From Telluria mixta (lineage in GTDB: Bacteria; Pseudomonadota; Gammaproteobacteria; Burkholderiales; Burkholderiaceae_D): a stretch of 64,000 bases of DNA. Below, piece by piece: positions 57,723 to 64,000 of this stretch (its first letter is position 1; every line of letters begins with the position of its first letter). The position numbers and the translations under genes are program-made. The stretch covers positions 2,666,001 through 2,730,000 of the forward strand of contig NZ_CP119520.1 in the NCBI RefSeq assembly GCF_029223865.1, in the 5' to 3' direction. Below the pieces are notes generated by a model. It was not told the DNA's origin and searched no databases. It worked only from the letters and a program-made list of their open reading frames with translations.

Positions 57723-57745
57723 TGGTGCCTCCGGCCGGAATCGAA
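57723..57745. repeat. right attachment site of the island
   Basis: The tRNA 3' end carries CTCCGGCCGGAATCGAA (57729-57745), identical to 36364-36380, preceded by TGGTG (57723-57727) also found at the left. One extra C separates the blocks here. It marks the crossover region in the T arm and acceptor stem. Confidence 0.9.
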
Positions 57746-57807
57746 CCGGCACGCCTTTCGGCGCTTGATTTTGAGTCAAGTGCGTCTACCAATTCCGCCA
57801 CAGAGGC
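57723..57807 (-). tRNA. tRNA-Leu(CAA)
   Basis: 85 nt including an encoded CCA. The acceptor stem is GCCTCTG with CGGAGGC, the anticodon stem CTTGA/TCAAG encloses CTCAAAA (anticodon CAA), the variable arm is long as in class II tRNAs, and the T arm is GCCGGTTCGATTCCGGC. The 3' end is the integration site of the island and remains intact. Confidence 0.95.
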
Positions 57808-57957
57808 TGCAAGCGCAGGCGCGCATATTAGCACATGGAATGCAAAACTGACCAGAGTGCGTGCGCTCAGCGGTGGGCGCAGTGGGCGCAGTGAGCGTTC
57901 CGGCGTATGATCTCGCCTACCTGAGCAAACGCGCCGTCCGGCTAGGCGGCCTGTACG

Positions 57958-59916
57958 ATGAAGAATAAGAAAATACGCGAGATCATCCTCGGCAAGCCGC
58001 TCGACCCCATGAAGAGCGAGACGCGTCACTCGATGGCCCTGGTTGCCTTCCTCGCCTGGGTCGGCCTCGGTGCAGACGGCCTGTCCTCCTCATCGTACGG
58101 TCCCGAAGAAACCTTTCGCGCGCTCGGCGTCCACACCCACCTCGGCCTGTACATGGCCGTCGCCACCGCCGTCACGGTCTTCATCATCGCGCTCGCGTAT
58201 AACCAGGTGATCGAGCTGTTCCCGACCGGGGGCGGCGGCTATCGCGTGGCCACCAAGCTCGTCGGGCCGTATCTCGGCCTCGTGTCCGGCGCCGCCCTGA
58301 TCCTCGACTACGTGCTGACCATCGCGATCTCGATCGCATCCGGCGTCGATGCGCTCGCGTCGTTCCTGCCGCTCGGCTTCCAGCCTTATAAACTGTGGGC
58401 CGAAGCGTTTTTCATCGGCTTGCTGATCGTGATGAACCTGCGCGGGCTGAAGGAGGCGATCCAGATCCTGCTGCCGATCTTCCTCGGCTTCGTCGCCACG
58501 CACCTCGTGCTGATCGTGTACGGTATCGTCGCGCATGCGTCGCATCTGCCGCAGCTCGTGCCGGATACCATGGCCGAGACAAGCTCGCTGGCCGGCGAGA
58601 TCGGCTGGGCCGGCGTGGCCGGCATGCTGCTGCTCGCGTATTCGCAGGGCGGAGGTACCTATACGGGTCTCGAGGCCGTGTCGAACAACGTCAACCTGCT
58701 GGCCGAGCCGCGCGTCCGCACGGGCAAGATGACGATGTTCTACATGGCCCTGTCGCTTGCCGTCACGGCCGGCGGCATCATCCTGCTGTACCTGTTGTGG
58801 GACGCGCAGCCGACCGCCGGCGAGACGCTGAACGCGACCACCTTCCGCCGCATCATCGCCAACATGGGCCTGGGCGGCGAACTGGTGAACAAGATCCTGC
58901 TCGCCGTCGTCCTCGCGTTCGAGGCCGGGCTGCTGTTCGTGGCGGCGAATACCGGCTTCCTCGGTGGGCCGTCCGTGCTGTCGAACATGGCGGGCGATTC
59001 CTGGGTGCCCCACCAGTTCCGCTACCTGTCCACGCGCCTCGTCACGCAGAACGGCATCCTCGTGATGGGCATCGCGGCGCTGGCGATCCTGTTCTGGACG
59101 CGGGGCCAGGTCACGCTGCTCGTCGTGCTGTATTCGATCTCCGTGTTCCTCACGTTCGCGATCTCGCTGTTCGGCCTGTGCCTGTACTGGTGGCGCCATC
59201 GCAAGGACGCACGCTGGGTGCGGCGCTTCCTGCTGTCGCTGACGGGGTTCATCATCTGCGCGGGCATCCTGGCGATCCTGCTCGTCGAACGTTTTACGCA
59301 GGGCGGCTGGGCCACGGCCTTGATCATCGCGGCCATCGCGGGCCTGTGCATCTTCATCCGCAACCACTACCGCGAAACGAAGCGCGCCATCCGTTCCGTC
59401 GACCGGGTGTTCGCCAACCAGCCGTTCGGCCCGGTGAAGGAAGCCGTCGATCCCGAACCGGACGCGCAGACGGCCGTCTTCATCGTCGGCAACTCGCGCG
59501 GCGGCGGTCTGCACGCGCTGCTGTGGGTGCTGCGCATGTTCCCCGGCCACTTCAAGAACTTCCTGTTCGTGAACGCGCGCACGGTCGACGCCCACGCCTA
59601 CGGCGGCGAGGGCGCGCTCGAGAAGATGCGGATGGATGCGGCGCGGACGCTGGAATACTTCGTCGATTTCTGCCAGAGCCACGGGATGGCGTCGGCGTCG
59701 TACATCGGCTTCGGCACGGATGCGGTGGAAGAGGTGACCCGCATGTGCGAGCAGATCAATCACGAGTATCCGAACTCGATCTTCTTCACCAGTAAATTGA
59801 TTTTCGCATCCGACAACTGGTTCACGCGGCTGCTGCACAACCAGGCGGCGCTGGCGGTGCAGCGCCGCCTGCACCTGGAAGGCTTGCAGATGGTGATCCT
59901 GCCGATGAAAGTGTAA
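57958..59916 (+). CDS. APC-family permease, KimA-like
   Basis: The 652-residue membrane protein has about 12 helices (residues about 25-475) and a cytosolic C-terminal domain of about 170 residues. The signature WVGLGADGLSSSSYGPEETFRAL in the first helix pair is typical of the KimA/YdaO-type branch, proton-coupled potassium importers of the APC superfamily, along with PTGGGGYRVA and YSQGGGTYTGLEAVSNN. The C-terminal domain (AVFIVGNSRGGGLHALLWVLRMFP, FLFVNARTVDAHAYGG) is USP-like. In Bacillus, c-di-AMP inhibits KimA through this domain. Amino-acid transport cannot be excluded. First core gene after tRNA-Leu. Confidence 0.85.
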   Translation: MKNKKIREIILGKPLDPMKSETRHSMALVAFLAWVGLGADGLSSSSYGPEETFRALGVHTHLGLYMAVATAVTVFIIALAYNQVIELFPTGGGGYRVATKLVGPYLGLVSGAALILDYVLTIAISIASGVDALASFLPLGFQPYKLWAEAFFIGLLIVMNLRGLKEAIQILLPIFLGFVATHLVLIVYGIVAHASHLPQLVPDTMAETSSLAGEIGWAGVAGMLLLAYSQGGGTYTGLEAVSNNVNLLAEPRVRTGKMTMFYMALSLAVTAGGIILLYLLWDAQPTAGETLNATTFRRIIANMGLGGELVNKILLAVVLAFEAGLLFVAANTGFLGGPSVLSNMAGDSWVPHQFRYLSTRLVTQNGILVMGIAALAILFWTRGQVTLLVVLYSISVFLTFAISLFGLCLYWWRHRKDARWVRRFLLSLTGFIICAGILAILLVERFTQGGWATALIIAAIAGLCIFIRNHYRETKRAIRSVDRVFANQPFGPVKEAVDPEPDAQTAVFIVGNSRGGGLHALLWVLRMFPGHFKNFLFVNARTVDAHAYGGEGALEKMRMDAARTLEYFVDFCQSHGMASASYIGFGTDAVEEVTRMCEQINHEYPNSIFFTSKLIFASDNWFTRLLHNQAALAVQRRLHLEGLQMVILPMKV

Positions 59917-59922
59917 AAGCCT

Positions 59923-60396
59923 TCAGCAACTGAGTTGCCGGCGCAGCACGTGCAACGTGCGCACGGGGCCGGTGACTTCGAGCATGTGGTCACGCACGGT
60001 CACCGTGATGTCGGCGTTTTTCCATGCGGGCCAGCGCGCCGCGCGCATGCGGTAGCGCACGGTGCCGGGGCCGCGATCGACCGGCGCATAGCCGAGCTGT
60101 TCCATCGCATCGTCCAGCGTGCCGACCAGATGGCAGGCCGCAAAGCGCGTCGTGACCTCGAAGCGGCCGGGAAGCGTGCGCGCGATCGCCGGCAGCACGC
60201 CGCCCAGCAGGACCGGCACGACGATGTAGCCGAGCGGCGCCGTCGGATCGACGAGGTGGAAGGCGAACGCCAGCGCGGGCAGGCCCAGCACCATGCTCAG
60301 CAGCAGCACCGCCCGGCGCTGCGCCGGCGCGAGAGAGGTGGGGCGGTGCGGTCCCTTCCGGACGCGCTCGATCTCGGAGAATGTCACGCTTTTCAT
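59923..60396 (-). CDS. small membrane protein, unknown function
   Basis: A 157-residue reading from the ATG at 60396, which has AAGGAG upstream. Two membrane helices (AVLLLSMVLGLPALAFAFHLV and LGYIVVPVLLGGVLPAIA) are followed by a cytosolic domain of about 85 residues (FAACHLVGTLDDAMEQLGY, VTVRDHMLEVTGPVRTLHVLRRQL). I do not recognise a family. It converges on the permease gene with six bases between the stops. Confidence 0.75.
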   Translation of the reverse strand: MKSVTFSEIERVRKGPHRPTSLAPAQRRAVLLLSMVLGLPALAFAFHLVDPTAPLGYIVVPVLLGGVLPAIARTLPGRFEVTTRFAACHLVGTLDDAMEQLGYAPVDRGPGTVRYRMRAARWPAWKNADITVTVRDHMLEVTGPVRTLHVLRRQLSC

Positions 60397-60679
60397 GTCG
60401 AACTCCTTTTGTTGAACGACGGCTGGGACCGCTACAACTCCATTTTGATCAAGCGCCCCCATGGTGGATTGACTTCCCTCAAATGAGCTTTTTCCGAGAA
60501 GAATTTTTCTGGAACGAAAGATTTCTAGGTGGAAAATTCTTTTCTGTCTAGAAATGATGGGAATTTGTGCGAGATCTAACGGTTAGTCAGGCTTTCGAAA
60601 CTTAAGCTGTTCGGACGGATCGGTGTAAAGACACCTGCTCCTGGATAGCGAGTCCGATTAATCTCTCAACGGAACTATC

Positions 60680-61294
60680 ATGAAACTCAAATCTCTCGTT
60701 CTGGCCATGGTCGCGGGGGCGGCCCTGATGGCGCAAGGCGCGGGGGCGGCGACGGTCAACCGCACGGCCCCGGTCGTCATGGCGGACGATGGCCTGGGCG
60801 GCTTCAACGCGCATTTCGGCGATACGTTCGCGCAATCGACCACCGGCAGCACCTTCACCGACATCTTCACGTTCGACGTCGGCACGCCGTTCGATGCGGC
60901 CGCCTCGCTGACGTCGTCCTACCTGGACACGCCGCAGACGAAGGACCTCCTGATCACGGGCCTTTCCCTGTACCGCTACGATCCGGTCACGAAGGCCGTG
61001 CTGGGGACCGCCATCGCGGGCATCGATCTGACGGGTTCGGGCGCCGATGCGCCGGATTCCTGGGCACTCTCCGGCTTTGGAATGACGAGCGGTTCCTACG
61101 CGATCCAGGTGAATGGCGAGGTGCGGGGCGTCGGCGGTGGGGCATTCGGGGCCGATCTGACGATCTCGCCGGTGCCGGAGCCGCAGACCTGGGGGATGCT
61201 GGTGGCCGGCCTGGGTGTGTTGACGACGCTGGCATGGCGCCGGCGCCAGCCCGCGCGGGTGCGCGCGGGCGTGCGGCGCATCCCGCGCCGCTGA
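60680..61294 (+). CDS. PEP-CTERM sorted exported protein
   Basis: The 204-residue protein has a signal peptide (MKLKSLVLAMVAGAALMAQGAGA). A beta-rich body (STFTDIFTFDVGTPFDAAASLTSS, DLLITGLSLYRYD, GSYAIQVNGEV) follows the FxDxA-type PEP-CTERM pattern. The sorting tail is VPEP at 165-168, a helix (TWGMLVAGLGVLTTLA) and RRR at 187-189. An exosortase should cleave it for export to the exopolysaccharide layer. Fifteen further residues, Arg-rich, follow RRR, which is longer than usual. No exosortase is in the window. The 280-bp upstream region is AT-rich with an imperfect hairpin at 60499-60541. Confidence 0.92.
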   Translation: MKLKSLVLAMVAGAALMAQGAGAATVNRTAPVVMADDGLGGFNAHFGDTFAQSTTGSTFTDIFTFDVGTPFDAAASLTSSYLDTPQTKDLLITGLSLYRYDPVTKAVLGTAIAGIDLTGSGADAPDSWALSGFGMTSGSYAIQVNGEVRGVGGGAFGADLTISPVPEPQTWGMLVAGLGVLTTLAWRRRQPARVRAGVRRIPRR

Positions 61295-61298
61295 GCGC

Positions 61299-63059
61299 TC
61301 AGCGTACGCGCCGGTACAGGCGGAAGCGTTCGTCGCGGTCGGACGGGCGGCGGCCTTCCCACAGCAGCGTCCAGTCGCGGCCGTGGAACGGCAGCGCCGC
61401 ACCGCCGCGCACGAGCGCGCCGTTCTGCATCGGACCGGACTGGGCGGGCACCTTCTGGCCGACGCTGTCCTGCAGCAGCATGTAGCTGCACGCGCCGCCG
61501 TCGACGGGGGCGAACGGCAGGTGGCCGAAGTAGGCGAACGAAGCACGCTGGGGTGCGCCGACGTTCGTGTCGATGCAGTCGGCGCCGGCCGGCAGGCGCG
61601 CGGCGATCTGCTGGGCCACGCTGGCGTAGCTCTTGCCGTAGTTCAGGTCCGGCAGGAACAGCGTCATCAGCAGGACCCACAACAGGATCAGGCCGCCCGA
61701 CGACAGCACCACGGCGCGCCACAGCACCGACGGCTGGCGCGACAGGCGCCAGTGCACGAGGAAGATCCAGCCGACCGTCGCCGCGGCCGCGACGAGGAAG
61801 GCGACGATGCCGAATTCCGGCTTGAAGCCCGGGACCAGCTTGAGGGCGTTCCTGGCCAGCTGCGCGGGCCAGCCCGTCAGCTTGGCGATCCAGAACAGCC
61901 AGACCATCCCGCCCAGCAGGGTCAGCACCATCACCGAGAACCAGTCGATCGCATTGATCGCGCCGCGCTTCATCGTCGGCAGGCCGAACGCGGCCATCAG
62001 CGCCATCGGCGGCAGCAGCTTCAGCAGGTCGCCGCTTTCCGGGATCGGGTCGCACAGGATCACGAGCGTCAGCACGCCCACGAAGAAGGTCGGCAGGATG
62101 ATGTGCAGCAGCCCGTGCTGCCGGCGCCAGGCCCAGGCGGCCCAGGCGGCGAACGGCCACGCCGGCCAGAAATACCAGATGCCGACGCGGAAGAACGCCT
62201 TGATCGCATGCCAGCCCGGCACGCTCAACTGCTCGGCATTCCAGGCCAGCCAGCCGCCGACGGGCGACAGGCCGTACGGATGCGCCAGCGTGGCCGGGAT
62301 GGCCCACACGAGCGTGATGAGCAGCGCGGTGCCTGCAGCCTGGCCGAGATGGCGCAGCAGGGACGCCGACGGCAGCTTGAGGAAGCGGATGCACAGGTAG
62401 AGGGCGGCCAGCAGGGCCAGCGGCGGCGCGAAGCCGCGCGTCAAGGTGAGCAGGCCCAGCGCTACGCCGACCTGTACGGCGTTGCGCGGCGTGCTGTCCT
62501 CGATGTAGCGCACCGAGCGGAACAGGAACCAGGACAGCAACGCGCCCTGCAGGGTGACGGCCAGCGTCTCGTGGCTGTGCAGCAGCAGGCCCAGGCAGCC
62601 GAGGTAAATCAGGACGGCCGTGTCGGCCAGCGTGCGGCCGTAATCGTCCGGCTCGGGCTGGCCGCCGAAGGCCAGGCGCAGCGGTTGCGCTTCCGACCGC
62701 CGGCCCAGGTGGAATGCCGTGTGCCACAGCGATACCGTGCCCAGCACGAAAATGCCGATGGTCGAGATGCGCGCCCCGAGCACGTCGCCCACGAGCCAGC
62801 CGAACAGCTTGATGCACAGCGCCCCGAGCCAGAACGCCAGCGGCCCTTCCTCGGGTGCGGGCAGGCCGGCGATGTGCGGCATCAGCCAGTCCTGGATGCC
62901 GCCGTGCGCCATCGTCCACATGATGCCGAAACTGGCGGCGTCATCCTTCCACGGATCGCGCCCGATCAGGCCCGGCAGGATGTACAACAGGCCGAGTGCG
63001 TACAAAGCCCAGCGTGGCAGCGCGAGGGTGGCGGCGGCGGGTAGGCGGACGGGTTTCAT
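61299..63059 (-). CDS. ArnT-like membrane glycosyltransferase (GT39/PMT type)
   Basis: This is a 586-residue protein with about 12 helices. The N-terminus has the PMT/ArnT layout: after the first helix comes DPWKDDAASFGIMW, with acidic residues for lipid-phosphate-sugar catalysis, then APEEGPLAFWLGALCIKLFGW. A periplasmic C-terminal domain of about 110 residues starts near LPDLNYGKSYASVAQQIAARLP. The family transfers sugars from polyprenyl phosphate donors to lipids or proteins. It is convergent with the PEP-CTERM gene with four bases between the stops. Substrate unknown; modification of lipid A or an exported protein is possible. Confidence 0.85.
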   Translation of the reverse strand: MKPVRLPAAATLALPRWALYALGLLYILPGLIGRDPWKDDAASFGIMWTMAHGGIQDWLMPHIAGLPAPEEGPLAFWLGALCIKLFGWLVGDVLGARISTIGIFVLGTVSLWHTAFHLGRRSEAQPLRLAFGGQPEPDDYGRTLADTAVLIYLGCLGLLLHSHETLAVTLQGALLSWFLFRSVRYIEDSTPRNAVQVGVALGLLTLTRGFAPPLALLAALYLCIRFLKLPSASLLRHLGQAAGTALLITLVWAIPATLAHPYGLSPVGGWLAWNAEQLSVPGWHAIKAFFRVGIWYFWPAWPFAAWAAWAWRRQHGLLHIILPTFFVGVLTLVILCDPIPESGDLLKLLPPMALMAAFGLPTMKRGAINAIDWFSVMVLTLLGGMVWLFWIAKLTGWPAQLARNALKLVPGFKPEFGIVAFLVAAAATVGWIFLVHWRLSRQPSVLWRAVVLSSGGLILLWVLLMTLFLPDLNYGKSYASVAQQIAARLPAGADCIDTNVGAPQRASFAYFGHLPFAPVDGGACSYMLLQDSVGQKVPAQSGPMQNGALVRGGAALPFHGRDWTLLWEGRRPSDRDERFRLYRRVR

Positions 63060-63168
63060 CGATAGGGCGCGAAGTAATGCAATAAATTAATGTCGCGTAG
63101 TATAAGGGGACCGTGGCAAAGCGTCGCGGTGGCATTGCTACGAGGCGTAACGCAGGGTGGCGACGACG

Positions 63169-63217
63169 AAAAAAAAGGAAGCCCCGGGGCTTCCTTCTTG
63201 GAAGCCCGAAGGCTTCC
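63169..63217 (-). terminator. Rho-independent terminator of rpmE2
   Basis: On the minus strand a perfect 9-bp stem (GGAAGCCCC/GGGGCTTCC, 63177-63194, essentially no loop) is followed by eight T. A second hairpin, GGAAGCC/GGCTTCC with a 4-base loop, lies at 63200-63217, nearer the gene. Confidence 0.8.
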
Positions 63218-63239
63218 CGGATGTTCGCTCGTCGGGGAC

Positions 63240-63509
63240 TTAGCCGTTGGCGACGCTGGTCTTCGAACCGACCGAGCCGAACTTCTGGCGGAATTTTTCA
63301 ACGCGGCCAGCGGTGTCGACGATCTTGTGCTTGCCGGTAAAGAACGGGTGCGATTCAGCGGACACCTCGATCTTGACCAGCGGGTAGTCTTTACCTTCGA
63401 AATTGATGGTTTCGCGGGTCGAGATGGTCGAGCGGGTGATGAATTTGAAATCGCAGGAGAGGTCGTGGAACACGACTTCGCGGTAATCCGGATGGATATC
63501 GGTCTTCAT
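63240..63509 (-). CDS. rpmE2: 50S ribosomal protein L31 type B
   Basis: The 89-residue protein opens [21 protein letters not shown] and has the type B core [52 protein letters not shown]. It lacks the CxxC zinc pair of type A L31 (one cysteine only), so it needs no zinc. In many bacteria type B genes replace type A under zinc limitation, but in others they are the only copy. No Zur-like site is obvious upstream. Start at 63509; the frame is open ten codons further without support. Confidence 0.94.
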   Translation of the reverse strand: MKTDIHPDYREVVFHDLSCDFKFITRSTISTRETINFEGKDYPLVKIEVSAESHPFFTGKHKIVDTAGRVEKFRQKFGSVGSKTSVANG

Positions 63510-63663
63510 GGTTTTGCCTTGGTTTAAGTTGGTAGCCAAACGGCACTTCGTCGGTCGACCTGCTTCTTGACCCGATTGCCGATCACTTGCCAGGGTTGGA
63601 TACGGAACCGGCGATTATAAGCCAGCCGTGCTCCCAAGGCAACCGGCGCCTTGCGGATGCCGC

Positions 63664-63933
63664 TCAGGCGGCGTGCAGGCGCGACATCATGGTGAGGATC
63701 ATGCCGCCGAAACCGATGACCATCGTGATGGCGGTTGCCGCCATCCACTTGCTCAGGTGAGCCGATTCGCCATGGATGTCGGCCTTGAGTTCGGCCTTCA
63801 GTTCCGACAGGTCTGCTTTGTTGGGTAACATGGTCAGCGTGGTGTCGAAGCGGGTTTCGAGAACCGTCAGCCGGCGGTCGAGCAGCACATCCTTGTTGTG
63901 CGCCGGGACGTCGCGTAGTTCGTTGAACATCAT
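63664..63933 (-). CDS. small coiled-coil protein with one C-terminal membrane helix
   Basis: The 89-residue protein has an amphipathic N-terminal part (DVLLDRRLTVLETRFDTTLTML), a short coiled coil (KADLSELKAELKADIHGESAHL) and one membrane helix (WMAATAITMVIGFGGMILTMM). The layout resembles small DUF1640/CCDC90-like or phage-associated membrane proteins. A TTGGCCTCC complement gives GGAGG just upstream of the start. Function unknown. Confidence 0.7.
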   Translation of the reverse strand: MMFNELRDVPAHNKDVLLDRRLTVLETRFDTTLTMLPNKADLSELKAELKADIHGESAHLSKWMAATAITMVIGFGGMILTMMSRLHAA

Positions 63934-64000
63934 CTTGGCCTCCTTGGTTGTCTTGGTGCGGATTTTCCGCGCCTGGACACCCTTGGGCTTGACCTAGATG

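Larger units (their letters stand above)
36364..57745. mobile_element. 21.4-kb integrated genomic island at tRNA-Leu(CAA)
   Basis: Bounds are the 17-bp direct repeat CTCCGGCCGGAATCGAA at 36364-36380 and 57729-57745; the right copy is part of the 3' end of tRNA-Leu. A P4-type integrase gene lies next to the tRNA and shared arm-like sequences occur near both ends. Contents are an integration and replication module (int, alpA, primase-polymerase) and cargo: type I restriction, HNH proteins, serine recombinase and a kinase operon. Many genes are clearly more AT-rich than the core. There are no phage structural or conjugation genes, so it is a satellite-like or integrative element rather than a prophage or ICE. 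Confidence 0.9.

Noticed and set aside
36364..57745. prophage
   Set aside because: No capsid, tail, terminase or lysis genes; only integration, replication and cargo genes are seen.

Overview
The window is GC-rich chromosomal DNA of a betaproteobacterium. The gene set (glutaryl-CoA dehydrogenase, MaeB-type malic enzyme, PEP-CTERM protein, YfiR-linked sensor kinase, gmd/rmd sugar genes, type B L31) and protein style fit Oxalobacteraceae, most like Massilia; this is an inference, since no rRNA is present. It falls into three parts: core chromosome (1 to about 36.36 kb), an integrated genomic island (about 36.36 to 57.74 kb) and core chromosome again (57.7 to 64 kb).

Left core. Metabolic and repair genes come first: gcdH, a flavin reductase, msrA, cfa, a hemerythrin-PdxH fusion, tcdA, an FKBP isomerase and a cysK with a one-base frameshift. 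A zinc-export unit follows: a CDF transporter under a SmtB-like repressor, with a TGAA-N6-TTCA operator touching the start codon. Then come an M16 protease, a metallophosphoesterase/CinA pair and a signalling operon in which YfiR, a hybrid kinase and a REC-PAS-GGDEF-EAL-REC protein overlap end to end. thiL, an HAF-repeat secreted protein, an AraC/AhpD-like divergent pair and maeB follow. A gmd-rmd-GT-GT operon probably makes a D-rhamnose-type glycan. A MHYT hybrid kinase/HD-GYP pair and a periplasmic binding protein close this part.

Island. A P4-type tyrosine integrase sits beside tRNA-Leu(CAA). The 3' end of that tRNA is repeated 21.4 kb away (17 identical bases, 36364-36380 and 57729-57745), which defines the element. 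Candidate integrase arm sites occur at both ends. The integrase end carries an AlpA regulator, a primase-polymerase/helicase and two unknown genes. The rest is defence-like cargo: an XRE regulator divergent from a protein with three zinc-knuckle-like repeats and an HNH-like end, a type I restriction system in the order R-S-M, a second HNH protein, a serine recombinase with a long symmetric site, and an AT-rich operon encoding a DUF3010-like protein, a Ser/Thr kinase and a GIY-YIG/DUF4357 nuclease. That three-gene operon is the best candidate for an undescribed system. No phage structural, relaxase or conjugation genes are seen.

Right core. tRNA-Leu is followed by a KimA-like APC permease, a small membrane protein, a PEP-CTERM protein, a GT39/ArnT-like glycosyltransferase, rpmE2 and a small coiled-coil membrane protein. 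No CRISPR array, rRNA or replication origin is visible.
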